This document shows positions 38,807 through 44,139 of a stretch of 44,139 bases of DNA, piece by piece. Source of the stretch: Burkholderiales bacterium. GTDB taxonomy: Bacteria > Pseudomonadota > Gammaproteobacteria > Burkholderiales > Burkholderiaceae_C. The notes beneath the pieces are model-generated. The model was not told where the DNA came from. It saw nothing but the letters and a program-made list of their open reading frames with translations, and did not search any database. The stretch spans positions 1 to 44,139 of the forward strand of contig JADJDV010000009.1 of the NCBI GenBank assembly GCA_016702555.1. Direction: 5' to 3'. Both the position numbers and the translations under genes were made by a program. Every line of letters begins with the position of its first letter. The stretch's first letter is position 1.

Positions 38807-39639
38807 TGGCACGCGCGAGAAACATTAAGCCCGGCTTTTTCACAAACGATGTGCTGGCCGACTGTGACCCGTTGGCACGCCTGTTGTTTGCAGGCCTGTG
38901 GACAGTCGCTGACCGAGCTGGCCGTCTTGAAGACCGGCCGAAGCGCATCAAGGCGGCCGTCCTGCCCTATGACAACTGCGACGTGGACACGCTGCTGAAT
39001 CAGCTGCACAACCACGGCTTCATAGAGCGCTACGAGGTTGATGGCCTCAAGTTGATTCAGGTTCTGGCATTCGACAAGCACCAGAACCCACACAAGAACG
39101 AATCAGACAGCGAACTGCCTTCACCAGAGCAGCACAGTACTTGCACAGTACAAGCACCAGAGCAGCACAGTACTAATCCGGCTGATTCCCTTAACCCTAT
39201 TACTGATTCCCTATCTACTGATTCCCTTCACACCGCGCCGGACGGCTCGGAAGCCGCTGACGCGGCGGCGGACGAGCCAGTTGCCGAGAAGTCGAAGCCT
39301 GCCAAACCTGCCAGGCAGGCGTATCAACCGCCCGAGTGGGTGCCGAACGAACAGTGGGCGGACTTCGTGCAGATGCGCAAAGCCATGCGCAGCGTGCCAT
39401 TCACAGACGCTGCAGCGCGCGGGGTGGTCGCGGAGCTGGAAAAGTTGCAGCGACAGGGATACCCGCCCGACGAGCTTCTGCAATCCGCCGTGACGAACGG
39501 CTGGCGCACGGTGTATCCGCCTAAGGGCAATACCCGCTCACCGCCCGCTGCAAAGCACGCCGCCGCCGCGCGCGCCATCTACGGCGCCCCATCAAACCCG
39601 GAGTTCATCGATGTTGAAACCGTTGTCCGTCAGCACTGA
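38806..39639 (+). CDS. Replication initiation protein (lambda O-like)
   Basis: A 277-residue protein. Residues 1-100 form a winged-helix domain (ARNIKPGFFTNDVLADCDPLARLLFAGLWTVADRAGRLEDRPKRIKA, then LLNQLHNHGFIERYEVDGLKLIQV) found in phage O-type replication proteins. A low-complexity linker (Ser, Thr, Pro, Ala) follows, and its DNA carries direct repeats resembling an origin. The C-terminus is helical. It is followed by a P-like gene, the order seen in lambda. Confidence 0.8.
   Translation: MARARNIKPGFFTNDVLADCDPLARLLFAGLWTVADRAGRLEDRPKRIKAAVLPYDNCDVDTLLNQLHNHGFIERYEVDGLKLIQVLAFDKHQNPHKNESDSELPSPEQHSTCTVQAPEQHSTNPADSLNPITDSLSTDSLHTAPDGSEAADAAADEPVAEKSKPAKPARQAYQPPEWVPNEQWADFVQMRKAMRSVPFTDAAARGVVAELEKLQRQGYPPDELLQSAVTNGWRTVYPPKGNTRSPPAAKHAAAARAIYGAPSNPEFIDVETVVRQH
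39122..39227 (+). repeat. Iteron-like direct repeats in the O-like gene (candidate origin)
   Basis: A 20-bp sequence, CACCAGAGCAGCACAGTACT, occurs at 39122-39141 and 39155-39174, with an extra GCACAGTAC between them. TGATTCCCT then occurs three times (39183, 39204, 39219). This stretch is AT-richer than its surroundings. In lambda the origin lies inside the O gene in the same way. Confidence 0.6.
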
Positions 39640-40153
39640 ATCGCTTGGCAAACCGCAGCCGACAACCGACCTGGCCGCGCGTGTTTTTCGTGCCATGCAC
39701 GGCTACTACGGCGCCCTGTTCCTGTCGAAATGGGCCAATGGCGTCGTTGAAAACGGCGTCGATTGCGGCGTGTCGGACGCGATGAAGGTGTGGGCCTACG
39801 AGCTGCGCCGATACGACGCGAAAACGGTGCTTGATGCCATTGGCCGCTGCAAAACCGCGCACCCGGAATACCCGCCCAGTCTGCCGCAGTTCGTGGCCTT
39901 GTGCGAAGCGGTGAAGCCGCGCGAAGTGTTCAAAGCCCTGCCCATGTCGGCGGAGCTGTACGCGGAGCGCAGCAAGGAAGCGCGCGAAAAGTTGCGCCAG
40001 TTGCGCGAGCGCATTCAGCCGGTGGCTCGTGCGTCTGGGGGGTTGGCGCTGCTGTTCGAGGCCATTGCCGACGCCGTGAAGTGCGCTGGCGGTGACGAGA
40101 TCGCAGCGCTGCGCCGGCTGGATGTGATGCTGGCCGCGCGGGGTGGTGCATGA
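39611..40153 (+). CDS. Helicase loader-like replication protein (lambda P-like)
   Basis: A 180-residue protein overlapping the 3' end of the O-like gene. VFRAMHGYYGALFLSKWANGVVENGV, then VWAYELRRYDAKTVLDAIGRCKTAHPEYPPSLPQFVALCEA, matches the core of P-type replication proteins that bring the host helicase DnaB to the origin. The rest is helical (EARERLRQLRERI-like). Overlaps the next gene by 4 bases. Confidence 0.82.
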   Translation: MLKPLSVSTESLGKPQPTTDLAARVFRAMHGYYGALFLSKWANGVVENGVDCGVSDAMKVWAYELRRYDAKTVLDAIGRCKTAHPEYPPSLPQFVALCEAVKPREVFKALPMSAELYAERSKEAREKLRQLRERIQPVARASGGLALLFEAIADAVKCAGGDEIAALRRLDVMLAARGGA

Positions 40154-40848
40154 GCCGACGGCGCGTAAACCCGACCCAGCAGGATGTGATGCGCGCGCTG
40201 CGACGCCAGCCGCAGCGATTGCGCGACCTGGCCGATGGCTCTGCCAACTGGCAAAAGCGACAGCCGATCCGCGCGCTACTGGACGAGATGGAGGCGGCGG
40301 GGCTGGTGCGGCGCGTGCGTCTGGTGGGCGCGCCGCACTACGTGCTGTCAACCTGGGTGGCCGGTGGGAAATGGCTGCGCGATCATTTGCTGGGAAACAC
40401 GGTGGCGACTGATGGCGGGTGCATGCGCTGGGTGGGCGCCCTCGACGGCGGGCAAATCACGGCGCGCGTTGACGGCCGGAAGTTGAACGTGCGCACGGAG
40501 CTTTGGCGGCTGTACGGCAAAGTGCCGCTGCCGCCGGGGTATTGCCTGCGTGCGAGTTGCGGTGACCCGCGTTGCCTGGCGCCGGCGCACTTGGAGCCGC
40601 AGGCCAGTGCTGCGGCTACACGGGGGCGCCCGCGAGCGGTGCATGTGCGGGCAAAGATTGCCGCCGGCAAGCGCGCGAGGTCTGCAACGACGGTGCAGGT
40701 GGTTGAGCAGATTCGCGGCGCGACTGGCTCTGAACGTGAGATTGGTCGTCGGTTCGGCGTGCACCCGTCGATGGTGGGGCGCATCCGGCGCGGGGAGAAC
40801 TGGCTGAGCTATGACGGCCCGCTGGGGCAGTTGGCGAGGGCGGCTTGA
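40150..40848 (+). CDS. HNH-like DNA-binding protein with two HTH regions
   Basis: A 232-residue protein. Residues 1-70 look like a winged helix (QQDVMRALRRQPQRLRDLA, then RALLDEMEAAGLVRRVRLVG). The middle (YGKVPLPPGYCLRASCGDPRCLAPAHLEPQ) matches the Cys/His treble-clef region of a group of phage HNH proteins. The C-terminus (SEREIGRRFGVHPSMVGRIRRGENW) is a helix-turn-helix. It could be a homing endonuclease or a regulator. Overlaps the P-like gene and the next TTG start. Confidence 0.7.
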   Translation: MSRRRVNPTQQDVMRALRRQPQRLRDLADGSANWQKRQPIRALLDEMEAAGLVRRVRLVGAPHYVLSTWVAGGKWLRDHLLGNTVATDGGCMRWVGALDGGQITARVDGRKLNVRTELWRLYGKVPLPPGYCLRASCGDPRCLAPAHLEPQASAAATRGRPRAVHVRAKIAAGKRARSATTVQVVEQIRGATGSEREIGRRFGVHPSMVGRIRRGENWLSYDGPLGQLARAA

Positions 40849-41129
40849 CTTGCGACGAATGCCGAGTGCTGCGCGAGCACTACCCGCGCGACCCGGAGGT
40901 CAGGCTGGAGCGCGTGCGGCTGTTCTCGCCCGGCTGCATCTACTGCGGCGCGCGCTACATCCAGTGGATTCAGCGCATGTCCGGTCGGCCGGCCGACGCC
41001 CGCAAGCGCGAGTGCCGGCGCGTGCTGGATCGCTGGCTGGCGCACGGGCACGACGAGGCGGCGCTGCGCGCGTTGGCGAAGCAGTCGAAATGGGCGGTGG
41101 AGCCTGCGCTTGTGAAGGGGAAGCAATGA
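40845..41129 (+). CDS. Small Cys-rich hypothetical protein
   Basis: A 94-residue protein starting at TTG 40845, within the previous stop. It has CDEC near the N-terminus and CIYCGARYIQWIQRM, suggesting a zinc ribbon, followed by helices (CRRVLDRWLAHGHDEAALRALAKQSKWA). Stop overlaps the next ATG. Function unknown; it lies in the nin-like region. Confidence 0.6.
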   Translation: MTCDECRVLREHYPRDPEVRLERVRLFSPGCIYCGARYIQWIQRMSGRPADARKRECRRVLDRWLAHGHDEAALRALAKQSKWAVEPALVKGKQ

Positions 41130-41323
41130 CAGAAGACAGCATGAAACCGTTTGTGATCGTAGCCCACTTGGTGCCGGTGAACGACCGGCAATACGCCACC
41201 GAAGCCGATGCGATAGAGGACGCGATAGCCCTTGCCGAGAGCAGCGGGTACACGTACCACGTCGTCAAGGTGTGCGGGACTGCTGTTTGCCACAAGAAGG
41301 CGGAATGGATGGGTGCGGAGTGA
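41126..41323 (+). CDS. Small hypothetical protein
   Basis: A 65-residue protein from ATG 41126 (overlapping the previous stop). PFVIVAHLVPVNDRQYATEADAIEDAIALAESSGYTYHVVKVCG has a strand-helix-strand form. It ends in a GTGA overlap with ninG. Function unknown. Confidence 0.6.
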   Translation: MTEDSMKPFVIVAHLVPVNDRQYATEADAIEDAIALAESSGYTYHVVKVCGTAVCHKKAEWMGAE

Positions 41324-41904
41324 AGCGCTGCAAAGTCTGCCGCCGGCCATTCGAGCCGCGTCCTCCGCGCGCCTTGGTGTGCAGCGAAGACTGTGCTGGG
41401 GCTTTTGCTGTCAGCAAGCGCCTGAAAGAAGAGCGCCGCGCAGAGAAGGTGGCGCAAGCGCGGGAACGCAAGGACACGAAGGCGCGCAAGGAAAGGCTCA
41501 AGACACTGCCGAAACTGCTGAAAGAAGCGCAGGCAGCGGTCAATAGCTACGTTCGCGCGCGTGATGCCGATCTGCCTTGTATCTCATGCGGGAAGCCGCC
41601 GCCCGATCTATCCGGGTTGCACGCCGGAAGGGATGCCGGGCATTACCGAAGCGTAGGGGCTGCATCACACCTCCGTTTCAACCTGGACAACATAAACGCC
41701 CAATGCGTCTCTTGTAACCAGTTCAAGGCTGGCAATGCAGCTGATTACCGGCTGGGCTTGATTGAGCGCATCGGACTGCCGCGCGTGGAGGCGCTGGAGG
41801 CTGACTACTCCGTCAAGAAGTGGGACAAGGAAGAAGTGCGGGCTATCCGGGACGAATACCGGGCCAAGGCGCGGGAATTGAAGCGGGAGGCGGCCCATGT
41901 CTGA
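41320..41904 (+). CDS. ninG: NinG (Rap) recombination protein
   Basis: A 194-residue protein starting at GTG 41320. The N-terminal zinc-binding start (KRCKVCRRPFEPRPPRALVCSEDCA), coiled-coil (KEERRAEKVAQARERKDTKARKERLKT), then CISCGKPPPDLSGLHAGRDAGHYRSVGAASHLRFNLDNINAQCVSCNQFKAGNAADYRLGLIERIG are the complete NinG family pattern. In lambda NinG/Rap acts on recombination junctions. A GTGA overlap couples it to the previous gene, and its 3' end overlaps ninB. Confidence 0.95.
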   Translation: MKRCKVCRRPFEPRPPRALVCSEDCAGAFAVSKRLKEERRAEKVAQARERKDTKARKERLKTLPKLLKEAQAAVNSYVRARDADLPCISCGKPPPDLSGLHAGRDAGHYRSVGAASHLRFNLDNINAQCVSCNQFKAGNAADYRLGLIERIGLPRVEALEADYSVKKWDKEEVRAIRDEYRAKARELKREAAHV

Positions 41905-42352
41905 GCGCCTGACCATCCGCTTATTCAACGCCCAGCAAGGCTACCAAGCCGTCAAGGACGCATGGCAGACGATCAAGGCGTGGCTGACCGCTGGGCATCG
42001 GCTGGTGCTGGAAGTCAAACCAGAGCGCCGATCCTTGGATCAGAACGCCAAGTTCCACGCTATCTGCTCCGACATTGCCCGCGCCCGCATTGAATGGGCT
42101 GGGAAGGTGCGCAATGCCGACGAGTGGAAGGTGTTGCTTGTGAGCGGTCATTCCGTCGCCACAAAGCATGGTAGCGAAATGGTGCCGGGCCTAGAGGGTG
42201 AGTTTGTGAACGTCCGCGAATCTACGGCTCGCATGAGCAAGGCGCGATCAAGCAGCCTGATAGAGTACGCACTTGCCTTTGCAGCTTCGCATGACGTGGA
42301 CTTGCGAGAAACGCAGCAATGGATTGATCCTGAGACTGGAGAAATAGCTTGA
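41897..42352 (+). CDS. ninB: NinB recombination protein
   Basis: A 151-residue protein with the NinB pattern: an N-terminal TIRLFNAQQGYQAVKDAWQTIKAWLTAGHRLVLEVKPERRSLDQNAKFHAICSDIA, then VLLVSGHSVATKHGSEMVPGLEGEFVNVRESTARMSKARSSSLIEYALAFAASHDV. NinB (Orf) supports RecFOR-type recombination in lambda by binding single-stranded DNA. It overlaps ninG by 8 bases and the next gene by 4 bases. Confidence 0.95.
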   Translation: MSERLTIRLFNAQQGYQAVKDAWQTIKAWLTAGHRLVLEVKPERRSLDQNAKFHAICSDIARARIEWAGKVRNADEWKVLLVSGHSVATKHGSEMVPGLEGEFVNVRESTARMSKARSSSLIEYALAFAASHDVDLRETQQWIDPETGEIA

Positions 42353-42885
42353 CCGACATTCGCACCGTTGACGAGGCATACATCAGCGCAGGCAACTCCG
42401 ATGACCTGACGGTCGCGGCAGACCACCGCAGCGATGCCGATGTGCTGATCGCCAGCGGCTGGACACCGGGCCTGCTGGGCGGCGTGCTGATGCGACTGCA
42501 CAGTGAATGGGACGGCGCGGCAAAGAAGCGGCACATGGATGAAACCGAGGCATTCTTGCTGTTCAGCCAACTCAAAACCCTGCGCCGCGCGGTTGACGGT
42601 GTAGCCGCATGGGCCGAGCGCAAGGGCCACAAGGAGCCGCGCACGCTGGCCAATGCGGTGCTGATCTACTGGCTACATGACAACTGCCAGCCGTGCCTGG
42701 GGCGTGGGCACGAGGTGATACACGGCTCCCCGGTACTGGGCCGTCAGTGCCGCAAGTGCGGTGGGAGCGGCAAGCGCAACCCACCGGCAGGCGAGACGGG
42801 GAAGGCGGCGCTGAACATGATGGATGACTGCGTTGCGGTAGCGCGCAGCTCGATGCGGTTGCGCCTGCGTAATTCGATTGGGTGA
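42349..42885 (+). CDS. Q-like late antiterminator
   Basis: A 178-residue protein starting at TTG 42349, overlapping the ninB stop. LHSEWDGAAKKRHMDETEAFLLFSQLKTLRRAV precedes a DnaJ-like zinc motif (CQPCLGRGHEV, then CRKCGGSGKR) as in the AntQ family, with PPAGETGKAALNMMDDC after it. Q-type proteins let RNA polymerase read through terminators of the late operon. The gene sits after ninB and ninG and just upstream of a terminator, as in lambdoid phages. The basic C-terminus differs from the left copy through an indel. Confidence 0.8.
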   Translation: MTDIRTVDEAYISAGNSDDLTVAADHRSDADVLIASGWTPGLLGGVLMRLHSEWDGAAKKRHMDETEAFLLFSQLKTLRRAVDGVAAWAERKGHKEPRTLANAVLIYWLHDNCQPCLGRGHEVIHGSPVLGRQCRKCGGSGKRNPPAGETGKAALNMMDDCVAVARSSMRLRLRNSIG

Positions 42886-42888
42886 TAC

Positions 42889-43200
42889 ATGCCGAGCGTG
42901 CGAGCAATCAGAAAGCGAGCCCAGCGGCACATGCGCGTCCAGGTATTCAGGAACAAGACCGACCGCACTTTCTTTGGGTGGCAATACACAGGCGAGTTTG
43001 CAAAGAGCTTGGAGCAGATACGCGCTGGCATGGAGCGGGCAGCAACCGCGCTCGTTAAAGCCATGCTGAGAATAGAACTGCAACCGCACATTGACGCTTT
43101 CTTGCAAAAACAGGCTGGTGTGTTAGACTTGCCCCCGCCGATGGCACAAACAAAAAGCTGTTTGTCGCGCGGCGAATCTCGGACGAGCGGCCAGCCCTGA
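42889..43200 (+). CDS. Hypothetical protein after the Q-like gene
   Basis: A 103-residue protein whose start codon follows the Q-like stop by a few bases. The basic start (SVRAIRKRAQRHMRVQVFRNKTDRTFF) and a helix (FAKSLEQIRAGMERAATALVKAMLRIELQPHIDAFLQ) are visible. No family recognised. It is the last rightward early gene before the non-coding stretch. Confidence 0.55.
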   Translation: MPSVRAIRKRAQRHMRVQVFRNKTDRTFFGWQYTGEFAKSLEQIRAGMERAATALVKAMLRIELQPHIDAFLQKQAGVLDLPPPMAQTKSCLSRGESRTSGQP

Positions 43201-43454
43201 CATGCACGTAGCGAGGGCGGCAGACTGCGATGGGTAAGCTCGCCCAAAATTCGGCAAACGCATGCATCCGGCCACAGCGCGAAGTGGCGACATAGAACAG
43301 GGTGCAGCCGTTTGGCGTGTGAAGCCGCCGTGCAAGTGCAGCACGAGTCTGCCTCCGGGGACGCACTGCCCCCGGCGCGGGACGATTGGTTGGGGATACC
43401 TGGCCTCCGCGTGACTAGCAGCGCCTGAGTAGCGTCAGGCCGCCAAATCTATCT

Positions 43455-43492
43455 AAGCCCCAGCATGGAAACGTGCCTGGGCTTTTGTTTTT
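43455..43492 (+). terminator. Intrinsic terminator downstream of the Q-like gene
   Basis: AAGCCC(C)AG pairs with CTGGGCTT and is followed by TTTTGTTTTT. The stem has a bulged C here, while the left copy at 2036-2072 has a perfect 8-bp stem. It is in the position of the lambda tR' terminator that Q overrides. Confidence 0.75.
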
Positions 43493-43577
43493 GGTGCAGT
43501 AGCAGGCAGCCGAAACTTCCCGCGCTGCATCGAAAAGAGCCGATAGGTCCGCTGGGAGAGTAGCCCAGCCTCGTTTC

Positions 43578-43636
43578 TGCCGGGTGCCGTCGAACCCCTC
43601 CGCTGTCTCCTCCTCCTAAGCGGCGCGCACCCGGCA
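43578..43636 (+). other. 10-bp inverted repeat around a pyrimidine-rich loop
   Basis: TGCCGGGTGC (43578-43587) and GCACCCGGCA (43627-43636) are perfectly complementary. The 39-base loop holds a run of C and T (TGTCTCCTCCTCC), which is complementary to Shine-Dalgarno sequences. It is kept in both copies. An RNA element is possible. Confidence 0.45.
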
Positions 43637-43820
43637 ATCCATCAGTCCAGCACTACGCCAGCAGTTGCAGCACTGGACGCCAGTCCAAGCACACATGCGC
43701 ACCTGGGCCACGTTTCAGCCTGCCGTCACGGGCAAAGCAACGGCGGCAGCAAGCGACGTAGAACAGCGCGAACCTAACTCCTGGGCACGCGGGCGGGCGC
43801 TTGCGACTATTGAGGTGAGC

Positions 43821-44105
43821 ATGGCCTACGACAACTCAGACGGAAGGCTGAGAGGCAGGAAGCTGCAGGCCGCACGCCTTCGCATATGGTCGGCCAACCC
43901 GCACTGCGCACGCTGCGGCAAGCTGGTGGCGTTCCCTGGTGGGTTCGAGCTGGATCACATCACGGCGCTGCACAAAGAGGGCAGCACGAACGACGACGAC
44001 AACATGCAGGTGCTGTGTCCGCCGTGCCATGTTAAGAAAAGCGCAGTCGATATGGGCTACAAGGAGCGGGCGAAGTTCGATGCGGCGGGCCGCGTGGTGT
44101 GGTGA
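43821..44105 (+). CDS. HNH endonuclease of the packaging region
   Basis: A 94-residue protein from ATG 43821 behind GAGGTGAGC. RIWSANPHCARCGKLVAFPGGFELDHITALHKEG, then NDDDNMQVLCPPCHVKKSA, is the compact HNH nuclease with two CxxC pairs (zinc) and the His-Asp-His...Asn...His catalytic pattern. Such proteins lie next to terminase in many HK97-like phages and stimulate DNA packaging cleavage. Here the terminase genes follow only if the map is closed into a circle. An upstream ATG at 43665 would add a non-conserved 52-residue leader. Confidence 0.92.
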   Translation: MAYDNSDGRLRGRKLQAARLRIWSANPHCARCGKLVAFPGGFELDHITALHKEGSTNDDDNMQVLCPPCHVKKSAVDMGYKERAKFDAAGRVVW

Positions 44106-44139
44106 GGGGGTAGGGGCCATCCAAATTTTAAATAGGCAG
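44106..44139. other. End of contig
   Basis: Thirty-odd bases after the HNH stop, G-rich then AT-rich. They match nothing at the start of the window, so the link from here to the packaging genes is not defined by this sequence. Confidence 0.6.

Larger units (their letters stand above)
43201..43820 (+). other. Non-coding stretch with late-promoter-type features
   Basis: About 620 bases lack a convincing gene on either strand. By position (after the Q-like gene and before the late genes) this is where a late promoter and Q-utilisation site are expected. It contains a 6-bp hairpin GCCTGA/TCAGGC near 43425-43441, the terminator at 43455-43492, and the wide inverted repeat at 43578-43636. A clear -35/-10 pair could not be named. 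Confidence 0.6.
41427..43917. repeat. Intact right copy of the terminal duplication
   Basis: This 2,491-base segment is repeated, with many errors, at 1-2502. All genes here are open. The shared sequence runs from inside ninG to just after the first HNH cysteine codons. Confidence 0.9.

Overview
This window is almost certainly a near-complete genome of a tailed dsDNA phage: a siphovirus with an HK97-type head and a long tail. It is GC-rich, and its small genes, lysis cassette and ParB-methylases resemble those of phages of Burkholderiales (Betaproteobacteria). The host assignment is an inference from family resemblance. No integrase and no CI-type repressor were recognised, although a divergent early-promoter region is present.

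Layout. Positions 1-2502 are a damaged second copy of 41427-43917 (ninG, ninB, Q-like gene, small ORF, non-coding region, start of an HNH gene). It carries many small indels, most simply an uncorrected overlap from assembling a circular or redundant genome, so about 41.4 kb is unique. From 2503 come a NUMOD/HNH homing-type endonuclease, a ParB-DNA methylase fusion and a convergent Gp37/Gp68 (DUF5131) protein. The late block reads rightward: terminase subunits, portal, prohead protease, capsid, head-tail connectors, tail tube, chaperone pair with a probable -1 frameshift, a tape measure gene broken by indels in this sequence, a tail protein with a carbohydrate-binding-like N-terminus, an Ala-rich fibre and an Asp-box repeat protein. 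A lysis region follows (papain-like hydrolase, holin, SAR lysozyme, Rz), then a small autoregulated operon led by a ribbon-helix-helix-like gene.

From 28.1 to 35.6 kb genes read leftward from a strong promoter at 35631-35659. They include a RecT annealing protein with a Cas4/RecB-like exonuclease, a DUF7666-like protein with forty-seven 27-bp repeats and a premature stop, several small operon genes, and at the distal end three genes separated by sites that look like integron attC sites. From 35.8 to 43.2 kb genes read rightward: a YdaS/Cro-like regulator, an HNH-AP2 endonuclease, a ParB/MT-A70 methylase, lambda O-like and P-like replication genes with iteron-like repeats, ninG, ninB and a Q-like antiterminator. 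A structured non-coding stretch with a terminator then leads to the HNH gene that usually precedes terminase.

Most notable signals: (1) an RNA hairpin that hides the ribosome-binding site of the homing endonuclease, with a promoter nested in the hairpin so that locally started transcripts lose half of the stem, as in the phage T4 I-TevI system; (2) integron-like attC sites bounding a cytosine methylase gene and two small genes in a phage operon; (3) a palindromic operator at two promoters flanking a probably leaderless ribbon-helix-helix gene; (4) a pair of EF-hand-like loops in the tape measure protein; (5) a 47-unit repeat gene interrupted by a single nonsense codon.
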